Shown here piece by piece: positions 16,252-22,837 of a DNA stretch of 23,470 bases. Source of the DNA: Sphingomonas sp. Lineage in GTDB: Bacteria > Pseudomonadota > Alphaproteobacteria > Sphingomonadales > Sphingomonadaceae. Below the pieces are notes generated by a model. It was not told the DNA's origin, did not search any database, and was given only the letters and a program-made list of their open reading frames with translations. Made by a program: the position numbers and the translations under genes. The stretch spans positions 1-23,470 of the forward strand of contig JAICVC010000012.1 of NCBI GenBank assembly GCA_025935515.1, read 5' to 3'. Each line of letters starts with the position of its first letter. Position 1 is the first letter of the stretch.

Positions 16252-16737
16252 CTAGTCACCTTGGCGGCGCTCGGCGAAGAAGCGCCGGAGCAGCTCGCCC
16301 GCCTCCTCCTCGCCGATCCCGCCAAGCACGTCGGGCCGATGATGGCAGGTCGGCTGGGCGAAGATACGCGGGCCATGGACGACGCCGCCGCCCTTGGCAT
16401 CCTCCGCGGCGAAGCGCAGCGCCTTGAAGCGGGCGATTGCGGTCGCGGCGGCGCACATCGCGCACGGCTCGAGCGTCACCCACAAGGTGCAGCCGTCCAG
16501 CCGCGAAGTTCTGAGCCTGGCCGCCGCCGCGCGGATCGCTTCCATCTCGGCGTGTGCCGTCGGGTCGCTCGATGTCCGCATCGCATTGCGGGCCTCGGCG
16601 ACGATCTCCTCACCCAGGGTCACGACCGCGCCGACCGGGACTTCGCCCGCCGCCGCCGCCTGGGCGGCCAGGTCGAGCGCGCGCCGCATCGGTGGCGGCA
16701 GGGGAAAGCCCTGCACTGAGCCCGGTCGAAGGATCAT
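16252..16737 (-). CDS. tadA: tRNA adenosine(34) deaminase / nucleoside deaminase
   Basis: 161 residues. Zinc-dependent cytidine-deaminase fold: HAE (residues 62-64, catalytic Glu) and PCAMC (91-95) supply the zinc ligands and catalytic site. VPVGAVV and the C-terminal CHHRPDVLGGIGEEEAGELLRRFF are typical of TadA, which turns A34 of tRNA-Arg(ACG) into inosine. Guanine deaminase-type homologues share the motifs, so the substrate call is probable, not certain. The N-terminus is slightly longer than usual; the second ATG (MRRALDLA, 16689) is an alternative start. The stop nearly touches that of the convergent OmpA-like gene. Confidence 0.9.
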   Translation of the reverse strand: MILRPGSVQGFPLPPPMRRALDLAAQAAAAGEVPVGAVVTLGEEIVAEARNAMRTSSDPTAHAEMEAIRAAAARLRTSRLDGCTLWVTLEPCAMCAAATAIARFKALRFAAEDAKGGGVVHGPRIFAQPTCHHRPDVLGGIGEEEAGELLRRFFAERRQGD

Positions 16738-16779
16738 CGCGCCCGGCTAGCGGACGGCTCACCTGGAGTCACACTTGCA

Positions 16780-17061
16780 CTATTGGGCGTTGTTGACCGC
16801 CGCGGCGGCCTGGTTCTGGCCCGGCTTCTCGACGACCACTTGCGGCACCTTCACGGTCGCCGGCTTGGAACCGACCTTGACCGACCCCGTCTCGACGTCG
16901 AATGCCGGCGCCTGGCCGCCCTTGGCGGTCACGCCGTTGCGGGTCGCGGTCACCTCGGGCGCTTTCGCCTGGCGGGTCTGGCTGATGTCGAGGAAGCCGG
17001 TCGCAACCGCGGCGATGATGGCGATGATGGCGACGATCAGGATGAAGATGACGGCACGCAT
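16780..17061 (-). CDS. small membrane-anchored protein, function unknown
   Basis: 93 residues. The N-terminal helix AVIFILIVAIIAIIAAVATGFL is a strong membrane anchor or uncleaved signal; the remaining ~65 residues are polar and repetitive in Val/Lys (VTATRNGVTAKGGQAPAFDVETGSVKVGSKPATVKVPQVVVEKPGQNQ). I recall similar small proteins in sphingomonads, with no known function. A moderate ribosome site (TTGGAAA) precedes the ATG. It ends 42 bases before tadA on the same strand and may share its transcript. It is divergent from rpmB with 191 bases between them. Confidence 0.78.
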   Translation of the reverse strand: MRAVIFILIVAIIAIIAAVATGFLDISQTRQAKAPEVTATRNGVTAKGGQAPAFDVETGSVKVGSKPATVKVPQVVVEKPGQNQAAAAVNNAQ

Positions 17062-17252
17062 GGTCGTGTTTCCAATGAAGCTTTCGAACTAGACTCCGAC
17101 TCAGTCGCGGCCACGACTCTTGGCTTAACGCAAAGGTTGTTTTTCGGTTGCCGATCCCCTGCCCCGCCAAGTTGACGCGCCTGCCCCGAGCGGCTAACGG
17201 GCGGCGCTCTTCGGGCCCACCGGGTCCGCACACGAAAATCAGGAAGAAGACC

Positions 17253-17546
17253 ATGTCGCGGGTTTGCGAGCTGACCGGCAAGGGCCGGCAGGTGGGACAC
17301 AATGTTTCCCACGCCAACAACAAGACCAAGCGCACGTTCCTGCCCAACCTGCAGAACGTCACGCTGATTTCCGACGCCCTCGGGCAGAGCGTCAAGTTGC
17401 GGGTGTCGACCCATGGCCTGCGCTCGGTCGAGCATGTCGGCGGCCTGGACAACTGGCTGTTGAAGACCAGCGACGACAAGCTTAGCGCCAAGGTCCGCAA
17501 GCTCAAGAAAGAGATTGTGAAGAAGGTCTCCGTCCAGGCTGCCTGA
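17253..17546 (+). CDS. rpmB: 50S ribosomal protein L28
   Basis: 97 residues. MSRVCELTGKGRQVGHNVSHANNKTKRTFLPNLQ is the canonical L28 N-terminus, and the tail WLLKTSDDKLSAKVRKLKKEIVKK fits the longer alphaproteobacterial form. It is part of the large ribosomal subunit. The frame opens at 17148, but the ATG at 17253 is preceded by AGGAAGAAG and gives the family start. Only one N-terminal Cys is present, so this is the form without the CxxC zinc site. A 16-base palindrome follows the stop, and a strong terminator lies about 170 bases downstream, after several hairpins. Confidence 0.97.
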   Translation: MSRVCELTGKGRQVGHNVSHANNKTKRTFLPNLQNVTLISDALGQSVKLRVSTHGLRSVEHVGGLDNWLLKTSDDKLSAKVRKLKKEIVKKVSVQAA

Positions 17547-17547
17547 G

Positions 17548-17563
17548 AGTCGGCTAACCGACT
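17548..17563. repeat. short palindrome after rpmB
   Basis: AGTCGG-CTAA-CCGACT, a perfect six-base stem with a four-base loop, two bases after the rpmB stop. No T-run follows, so it is a poor terminator. Its core GTCGGCTAAYCGAC recurs at 20880-20893, upstream of cobT. Confidence 0.6.
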
Positions 17564-17581
17564 GACTTCCAAAGGATTTTC

Positions 17582-17756
17582 CTGAATATTGGCTGCACGC
17601 CATATTCAGCAAACATTTCCCGCGAATCGGGCATAAGTGCCTGCATTGGCGGGGTTTATCCCCTTTTTCCCCGCCACGCCTGGCGACAGGCATTTTCCCT
17701 CGCGTCGCGTAACGAGGGGGCCCCAGCGCGCGCAATCGCGCTGGGGCCAATTTTTT
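17582..17756 (+). ncRNA. structured non-coding region, candidate sRNA or rpmB 3' UTR
   Basis: There is no open frame here, but five successive hairpins. H1 at 17582-17609 pairs CTGAATAT(T)GGC with GCCATATTCAG. H2 at 17619-17631 is CCCG-loop-CGGG. H3 at 17638-17692 has outer TGCCTG/CAGGCA and inner GGCGGGG/CCCCGCC. H4 at 17697-17718 is CCCTCG/CGAGGG. The terminator follows at once. This density of perfect stems is more than a plain spacer needs. It may be the processed 3' end of the rpmB transcript or a separate small RNA. I do not recognise a known RNA family (not tmRNA or tRNA; 6S RNA not recognised), and no promoter is clear, so the 5' end is arbitrary. Confidence 0.35.
17719..17756 (+). 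terminator. strong Rho-independent terminator
   Basis: GGCCCCAGCGCG and CGCGCTGGGGCC form a perfect 12-bp stem around the loop CGCAAT, followed by AATTTTTT. It ends the rpmB transcript or the candidate small RNA. Confidence 0.93.
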
Positions 17757-17773
17757 GGCTTCGCCTCGCGCGA

Positions 17774-17932
17774 AAGTTGTCAAAGTTGACGCCACAACGC
17801 GTGCGCGCGTCCGCGGGCGCGAGGCCGCGAATGTTCACAAAGTTCATGGTCCTACGCGTGCGCGCGCGAGGGGACGCGGCGGAACGGCGGAAGTTGGCAA
17901 AGTTGGCAGTGCCACGCGCGCGCGGGCGCGCG
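17774..17932. repeat. three degenerate tandem repeats with CG-alternating arms
   Basis: Three units start near 17774, 17830 and 17891 (spacing 56 and 61). Each opens with a doubled motif (AAGTTGTCAAAGTTGAC, AATGTTCACAAAGTTCA, AAGTTGGCAAAGTTGGC), then a short CCAC/CCTAC link and a run of alternating C and G (CGCGTGCGCGCG and variants). The unit is conserved in pattern, not exact. The frames running through it give only low-complexity Arg/Ala/Val or Asn/Phe repeats, so I treat it as non-coding. The alternating pyrimidine/purine runs could adopt Z-DNA. The stretch from 17933 to 18149 shows no gene and no clear structure. Confidence 0.75.
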
Positions 17933-18149
17933 TACACCCGAGGCGAGACGGAACTCTCGCGTTCGACTTCGGCAGATCCGGGCTTGGGAAGCATGAACAA
18001 GGCGCTCCTCGGGCGCGAGCGCCCACCCTTCGACGGCGCTCACGACAGGATTATCGCATCCTTAACCCTGTAGGAAAGCCTGCTCAGCCTTTGCCTAGCC
18101 GATGCCTATTGTTGGATATTCAGCCAATTTGTGCATTCAAGTAACCTGT

Positions 18150-18215
18150 CACCGTAATTCCCACCGTATTCCCGTCTCACCGTAATTCCCACCGCATTCC
18201 TGTCACCGTAAATTC
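18150..18215. repeat. iteron-like array of CACCGTAATTCC
   Basis: Five copies of a 12-base motif in one direction: CACCGTAATTCC at 18150 and 18178, CACCGTATTCC at 18162, CACCGCATTCC at 18190, CACCGTAAATTC at 18204. They form two larger units of about 24 bases plus a partial third. The array marks the right edge of the AT-rich cassette. Similar GTCACCGTAATTCC runs are, from memory, scattered in proteobacterial genomes near REP-type (Y1 transposase) elements; no transposase gene is present here. Confidence 0.8.
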
Positions 18216-18245
18216 TATGGGTTCGATCATTCCGCTTGATCTATT

Positions 18246-18410
18246 TCATATGGTCCGTTCAACTATGTTGCCAAGAACAAATAGTATTATAATTGATATT
18301 AAAAAATACATTCCGCCGTTGCGAAATCTTTTATTAGCAACCTTATATCCAAAAATACACAATATTACGAATATCGTAAATATTAACAAATCCAACATCG
18401 ATAGTGGCAT
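18246..18410 (-). CDS. two-helix membrane protein, candidate immunity protein
   Basis: 54 residues, beginning MPLSMLDLLIFTIFVILCIF and ending NIVERTI. Two strongly hydrophobic helices (about residues 6-22 and 33-50) are joined by a short basic loop KVANKRFRNGG, which predicts a hairpin membrane protein with the loop in the cytosol. The gene is about 30% G+C by hand count, far below its neighbours. It starts nine bases after the stop of the phospholipase-like gene, and the ribosome site AAGG overlaps that stop (TAAGGTATAGATATG). Toxin genes of polymorphic systems are normally followed at once by such a small immunity gene, so I infer that role. No family is recognised, and the homologous activity is unproven. 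Confidence 0.6.
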   Translation of the reverse strand: MPLSMLDLLIFTIFVILCIFGYKVANKRFRNGGMYFLISIIILFVLGNIVERTI

Positions 18411-18419
18411 ATCTATACC

Positions 18420-18728
18420 TTAGTTTCTCTGGGCGTTATTGAAAGCATCTCTTGATGGGTGATAGAAAGGTGTCACACCAAAGAAAATCAATCCGCCGCC
18501 GTATAAGACTCCGGGAATAGCACAAAGCGCGGGAACATATATTTTCTCCGAGCATTCCGCAGTAATATTAACGGTCAACACGACGTCACAGATTTCTTTA
18601 ATCGCGCCCAGAGTAGCATAGCATTGGTCGTGCAGGGCACATGCTTTCGCCCAATTTCCATCAGGTACGTTATTGCCTGCACTGCCGCAGAAATCCTGCT
18701 TTCTGGGAGCTGCTGCCGCGGACATCAT
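18420..18728 (-). CDS. phospholipase A2-like toxin domain (probable truncated effector tip)
   Basis: 102 residues from the first ATG. DFCGSAGNNVPDGNWAKACALHDQCY (12-37) carries the phospholipase A2 hallmark CxxHDxC (C30, H33, D34, C36). A second CD (C47, D48) matches the Asp that supports the catalytic His, and further Cys (59, 69) could form disulfides. A hydrophobic segment (ALCAIPGVLYGGGLIFFGV) and a tail ending DAFNNAQRN resemble the tips of RHS-type toxins. Such enzymes cleave phospholipids at sn-2. Composition is clearly AT-richer than the neighbouring genes. The ATG has no good ribosome site, and the frame is open back to a stop at 18822, with sensible protein upstream (VVVIGKRSSPRPPIVVVAPR), so the true start may lie there or the gene may be a decayed fragment. 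Followed by a probable immunity gene. Confidence 0.68.
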   Translation of the reverse strand: MMSAAAAPRKQDFCGSAGNNVPDGNWAKACALHDQCYATLGAIKEICDVVLTVNITAECSEKIYVPALCAIPGVLYGGGLIFFGVTPFYHPSRDAFNNAQRN

Positions 18729-19025
18729 AGGCAGTCGAGGAACAGCTCGCGGCGCAACGACGACGATCGGCGGTCTCGGTGAGGACCTCTTGCCAATGAC
18801 AACAACTCCGGGGACACAATACTAAATAGACGGCGGCATGCGCTGGCAGGGTCGACCCAACGGGCAATCTCGCGCTCATCTGCCATGGTTTGCATCATAT
18901 CACGCGGCGCGGCGAATCCCCGCCCGGAGAAGCGCATCAGCCGCGCTCCTCGCACCGAATGGACGGCTAACTAATTAGCCCCTCCACCGCTTCGCTGCTC
19001 CCTACCCGAGCACGCTCAGGGAGGA
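18729..19025. other. gene-poor stretch between toxin cassette and cobT
   Basis: Minus-strand positions 18729-18821 continue the toxin reading frame without an ATG. Beyond the stop at 18822 two overlapping minus frames exist (up to about 18955), neither with a recognisable domain or a convincing start. GGCTAA-CTAA-TTAGCC forms a palindrome at 18965-18980. A weaker CTCCCT/AGGGAG hairpin near 18999-19024 lies just after the cobT stop but lacks a T-run. Nothing else is visible. Confidence 0.5.
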
Positions 19026-20840
19026 TCAATGGCTTTCGAACAATTGGGCGAGCTGGTCGACCATCGCGCCGGCGAGCTGGTCGGCGTCCATGATCGTCAC
19101 CGCGCGGGTGTAATAGCGAGTCACGTCGTGACCGATGCCGATGGCAATCAGCTCGGCGGTCGAGCGTTTCTCGATCCAGTCGATGACTTGCCTCAGGTGC
19201 CGCTCGAGATAGCTGCCGCCGTTGGCCGAGGCAGTCGAATCGTCGACCGGCGCGCCGTCCGAAATCACCATCAGGATGCGGCGCTCCTCGGGCCGGGCGA
19301 TCAGCCGGTTGTGCGCCCACAGCAAAGCCTCGCCGTCGATATTCTCCTTGAGCAGGCCCTCGCGCATCATCAGGCCGAGGTTGCGGCGCGAGCGGCGGTA
19401 GGGCTCGTCGGCGCGCTTGTAGACGATGTGGCGGAGGTCGTTGAGGCGGCCCGGATTGGGCGGCCGCCCCGCCGACAGCCACGCCTCGCGGCTCTGCCCG
19501 CCCTTCCAGCCGCGGGTCGTGAAGCCGAGGATCTCGGTCGAGACCCCGCAGCGCTCGAGCGTCCGGGCGAGGATGTCGGCGCAGATCGCCGCGATCGCGA
19601 TCGGGCGGCCGCGCATCGAGCCCGAATTGTCGATCAGCAGCGAGACGACGGTGTCGCGGAACTCGGTGTCGCGCTCGATCTTGTAGCTCAATGAATGGGC
19701 GGGACTGACCACGACGCGGGCCAGCCGCGCCGCGTCGAGCAGGCCCTCCTCCTGGTCGAAGTCCCAGCTCCGCGCCTGCTGCGCCATCAGCCGCCGCTGC
19801 AGGCGGTTGGCGAGGCGGGTGACGACGTTCTGCAGGCCCGCCATCTGCTGGTCGAGGTAGGCGCGAAGCCGCCCGAGCTCCTCCTCGTCGCACAGCTCGG
19901 GGGCTTCGACGATCTCATCGAAACGCGTGGTGAAGGCCTTGTAGTCGGTTTCGGGCGAGAGGTCCCAGTTGCGGCGGCCGGGCGAGGCGAACACGCTTTC
20001 GCTCAGATCGTCGCCCGCCGGCGCCTCGTCGTCACCGGCCTCCATCTCATCGCTCGAATCGCCCTCGGCACTGTCGTCCTCGGCCTGTTCGCCGCGCATT
20101 TCGACATCGCCACCGCCCGGAGTGCCGTCTTCGTCCTGCTCGGCCTTGTCTTCGCTGCCGCCTTCGTCGCCCTCGGCGTCGTCGCCGGCTTCCTGCGGCT
20201 CGTCGTCGCTAATGTCCTCGGCGGCAGCGAGATCGAGGTCCTCGAGCAGCCGGCGAGACAGCTTGGCGAAGGCGGCCTGGTCGTCGAGCGTCAGCGCCAG
20301 CGCATCGAGCTCGGCCGCGGCCTTCTGTTCGATCCAGTCGGACACCAGCTTCAGTCCCGCGACGGCGGCGCGCGGCGGGGCTTCGCCGGTCAGCCGCTCG
20401 CGGGCGATCAGGCCGACCGCTGTCGCCAGCGGCACGTCCTCGGCGTTGCGGGCGCGGACGATCGCGTCGCCGCGCACCCGGGCTTCGGTCAGTTGGGCGA
20501 GATTGCCTTTGACGCCGCCCATCGCCCGCGCGCCGAGCGCCTCGACCCGCGCGGTCTCGAGCGCGTCGAACACGGCGCGCGCATCGATGTCCATCGGCGC
20601 CACGCGCGCGTGAAGCCGAGGGTCATGATAGCGCAGCCGAAGCGCGGCGGAATCGGCGGCGCCGCGGGCTTCCGCGACGAGCTTCGGCTCCAGGGCCGGC
20701 CCTGGCGAGGGCACGCGCGCAGTCTTGCCCGACGCCGGCGCGTTGTCGGAAGCGAAGATGACTTCGACTTCGGAGTCCTTTGCGATCGCCCGCGAGGCAC
20801 CCGCCAGGACCCGGCGGAAGAGGTCGATGCGTTCGGCCAT
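19026..20840 (-). CDS. cobT: cobaltochelatase subunit CobT
   Basis: 604 residues, normal length. CobT and the AAA+ subunit CobS form the ATP-driven part of aerobic cobaltochelatase, which together with CobN inserts cobalt into hydrogenobyrinate diamide for vitamin B12. The N-terminal CobT domain (MAERIDLFRRVLAGASRAIA) is followed by a very acidic linker (about residues 210-285, Asp/Glu-rich) and a C-terminal von Willebrand A domain with an intact MIDAS start DNSGSM, then GFTTRGWKGG, ILMVISDGAPVDDST and GIGHDVTRYY. Its partner cobS lies upstream on the same strand but is separated by a metalloprotease gene in the opposite orientation, so cobT needs its own promoter in 20841-21051. No strong ribosome site is visible. 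Confidence 0.96.
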   Translation of the reverse strand: MAERIDLFRRVLAGASRAIAKDSEVEVIFASDNAPASGKTARVPSPGPALEPKLVAEARGAADSAALRLRYHDPRLHARVAPMDIDARAVFDALETARVEALGARAMGGVKGNLAQLTEARVRGDAIVRARNAEDVPLATAVGLIARERLTGEAPPRAAVAGLKLVSDWIEQKAAAELDALALTLDDQAAFAKLSRRLLEDLDLAAAEDISDDEPQEAGDDAEGDEGGSEDKAEQDEDGTPGGGDVEMRGEQAEDDSAEGDSSDEMEAGDDEAPAGDDLSESVFASPGRRNWDLSPETDYKAFTTRFDEIVEAPELCDEEELGRLRAYLDQQMAGLQNVVTRLANRLQRRLMAQQARSWDFDQEEGLLDAARLARVVVSPAHSLSYKIERDTEFRDTVVSLLIDNSGSMRGRPIAIAAICADILARTLERCGVSTEILGFTTRGWKGGQSREAWLSAGRPPNPGRLNDLRHIVYKRADEPYRRSRRNLGLMMREGLLKENIDGEALLWAHNRLIARPEERRILMVISDGAPVDDSTASANGGSYLERHLRQVIDWIEKRSTAELIAIGIGHDVTRYYTRAVTIMDADQLAGAMVDQLAQLFESH

Positions 20841-20878
20841 CGAGACAACGTCTAGACGACCCTGACGCAGGGAAAAAG

Positions 20879-20894
20879 TGTCGGCTAATCGACA
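20879..20894. repeat. palindrome upstream of cobT
   Basis: TGTCG-GCTAAT-CGACA, 38 bases upstream of the cobT start codon and in the region that must hold the cobT and protease promoters. Its core matches the palindrome after rpmB at 13 of 14 bases. It could be an operator, but no regulator is identified. Confidence 0.45.
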
Positions 20895-21051
20895 TTATTA
20901 TCGTTCAGAAAACCCTTTGTTTATCGAAAGTTAGTTTCTGATTGACTCTGCTGAGCGAGCCGTTGCAGCATGCCCGACCTTGTGCGGCGGCCTAGCCTGG
21001 CAGCGCACTCTTGGCCTCGGCGATGGGCGCCGTCTTTGAGGGGAACGAGAT

Positions 21052-22746
21052 ATGGCGAAGGCAAGTAACAGCAACGGCAGTCTGGATGGGGTTGACGCGA
21101 CCGAGGCTCGCGCGCCGATGGGAGCGCTTACGCCGCTCGCCGATGCTGCTGATTTCAATTCCACCTTCCAGTGGGAAACCGCCACTGGGCTGCCGACGCA
21201 CATCCAGGACCTTGTCGGGACCACGGTGAACGACAAGCCCGTTCTTGGCGAAGGGGCGAACTCGCCGGGTACCGTCAGCTGGCAGATCGATTCTGGCTGG
21301 ACGATGGATGTCGGCGCTGACGGCGTAATCACCTGGGGCTTCTTCGACGGGAATCACGCCGTCGGAATCAATAACAATGCCGGCGGAGAGGGGGATGGCT
21401 ACACACCGTTCACACCCGCTCAGGAAGCCGCGGCGCGCATCGCTATCCACAACTGGGATGACCTGATCGCACCGAGCTTCGTGGAAACCAGCAATCCAGG
21501 CTCGAGCGAAATGCCGCAGACCGACATCTTGCTGGCCAATACGACGACCGGTCCGGCGCAGGCCTGGGCCTATTATCCGTACGACCATCAATACAAGCAC
21601 ATCGGGAGCGACGTTTGGATCGCCGATCCGCGGATCAATAGTTCGAACAACCAGTTCCTACCCGGCCAATACGGCCTGCAGACGCTGAACCACGAGCTCG
21701 GACACACGCTCGGGCTGTCCCACCCGGGCTCGTACAATTTTGGCGACGATAACGACGGCGACGGCGTGCCGGACCCGATCAACTACACGGGCGACGCACA
21801 ATATTTCCAGGACAGCAACCAGTTCACGATCATGTCCTACTTCGACTCGTACGAGACAGGTGCGCAGAACATCGACTGGAACGTGATGCGGTTCCTCTAC
21901 CCGTCGACCCCGATGGTCGACGACGTCTATGTCGTCCAGCAGAAGTACGGCGCGGACATGACGACCCGGACCGGCGACACGACCTATGGTTTCAACGCCA
22001 CGTCCGACGTCTGGAACGAAGCCATGCGCTTCCACAAGGGCGAGATGGCTACCATCTTCACGATCTGGGACGCGAACGGCAAGGACACGCTGGACCTCTC
22101 CGGCTACGCCACGCCTTCGATCATCGATCTTCGCGAAGGCGGATACAGCAGCGCCGGCGGTTTCGGCGATTATGATGGACGGCTCGTCGGCAAGACCCCG
22201 ACCCTGGCGCAAATCAACGCGGACAATGCGGCAGCAGGTATGCCGGACCGCACGGCGCAGTTGTACGACATTTATTTCAAGGGTGTGGCTGGGGTGAATG
22301 AAGGCCTCAGCTGGAAGGAAATCACCGGCACGAGTGACCTTTACCTGATGCAGCAGAATATCGGGATCGCCTATGGCGCGATCATCGAGAACGCCAAAGG
22401 TGGTTCGGGCAACGACCGGATCAACGGCAACCAGGCTGACAACCACTTCTGGGGCAACGGCGGTGCCGACACCTTCATCATCGCCGACTACAGCGGCACC
22501 ATCCCGACGCCGGGCAACCCGGCCGGCAAGGTGGTCGTGGACACGTCGACCGACACGATTGAGGACTTTAGTCGCCGGCAAGGCGACAAGATCGACCTGA
22601 CCGAGCTCCAGGGCGTCACCTGGTCGGACCTCTCGTACAATGCGGCCACCCATACGCTGACGATCGATCGTGACGATGCGGCCGACATTCATTTGATTCT
22701 GTCCGGCGTCAGCAACGTGTCACAGTCGGACTTCATCTTCGGCTGA
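21052..22746 (+). CDS. serralysin-like (M10) secreted metalloprotease
   Basis: 564 residues with no N-terminal signal peptide, as expected for type I secretion. The zinc site HELGHTLGLSH starts at residue 214 (three His plus catalytic Glu), with the Met-turn TIMSYF around residue 261, the metzincin layout of serralysins. The C-terminal Peptidase_M10_C part has about three RTX-type nonapeptides (GGSGNDRIN, then GNQADNHFW and GNGGADTFI, from residue 450) that bind Ca2+. The end DTIEDFSRRQGDKIDLTEL...QSDFIFG is a typical ABC-exporter signal. It should digest proteins outside the cell. GAGGGG at 21039 supports the ATG. The exporter genes and an inhibitor are not in the window. It lies between cobS and cobT on the opposite strand, with its own terminator. 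Confidence 0.93.
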   Translation: MAKASNSNGSLDGVDATEARAPMGALTPLADAADFNSTFQWETATGLPTHIQDLVGTTVNDKPVLGEGANSPGTVSWQIDSGWTMDVGADGVITWGFFDGNHAVGINNNAGGEGDGYTPFTPAQEAAARIAIHNWDDLIAPSFVETSNPGSSEMPQTDILLANTTTGPAQAWAYYPYDHQYKHIGSDVWIADPRINSSNNQFLPGQYGLQTLNHELGHTLGLSHPGSYNFGDDNDGDGVPDPINYTGDAQYFQDSNQFTIMSYFDSYETGAQNIDWNVMRFLYPSTPMVDDVYVVQQKYGADMTTRTGDTTYGFNATSDVWNEAMRFHKGEMATIFTIWDANGKDTLDLSGYATPSIIDLREGGYSSAGGFGDYDGRLVGKTPTLAQINADNAAAGMPDRTAQLYDIYFKGVAGVNEGLSWKEITGTSDLYLMQQNIGIAYGAIIENAKGGSGNDRINGNQADNHFWGNGGADTFIIADYSGTIPTPGNPAGKVVVDTSTDTIEDFSRRQGDKIDLTELQGVTWSDLSYNAATHTLTIDRDDAADIHLILSGVSNVSQSDFIFG

Positions 22747-22771
22747 TCGCCAGAGATTGACGTGTGCAAAC

Positions 22772-22813
22772 AGAGAGGCGCTCGGGGATGCTCCCCGCGG
22801 CGCCTCTCTTTTT
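22772..22813 (+). terminator. Rho-independent terminator of the metalloprotease gene
   Basis: AGAGAGGCGC pairs with GCGCCTCTCT, with an inner CGGGG/CCCCG stem, followed by TTTTTAT. It starts 26 bases after the protease stop. On the other strand the A-rich side gives no U-tract, so it should not stop cobS transcription. Confidence 0.9.
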
Positions 22814-22837
22814 ATCCAAAACTGGTGAAGCGCCGAT

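Noticed and set aside
17548..17563. Palindrome after rpmB as its terminator
   Set aside because: The six-base stem lacks a following T-run; the strong terminator at 17719-17756 is the better candidate.
17755..18144. Plus-strand open frame of 129 codons across the CG-rich repeat, and opposite frames with Asn/Phe repeats
   Set aside because: The translation is low-complexity Arg/Ala/Val caused by the tandem DNA repeat, with no ribosome site and no domain; the pattern is explained better as non-coding repeat.
18150..18215. The repeat array as a CRISPR
   Set aside because: Units are too short and too closely spaced, there are no unique spacers of constant length and no cas genes.
18217..18423. 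Plus-strand 68-codon frame in the AT-rich stretch
   Set aside because: It is antisense to the 54-residue membrane protein, has no ribosome site or recognisable domain, and the minus-strand gene explains the sequence better (ribosome site, two clean helices, coupling to the toxin gene).
18725..18955. Minus-strand 76-codon frame upstream of the toxin gene
   Set aside because: No domain is recognised and it overlaps the better-supported upstream continuation of the toxin frame; it might be a decayed piece of the parent gene but cannot be supported.
19695..20855. Plus-strand frame of 386 codons opposite cobT
   Set aside because: Antisense shadow of cobT, including its acidic linker; no recognisable protein.
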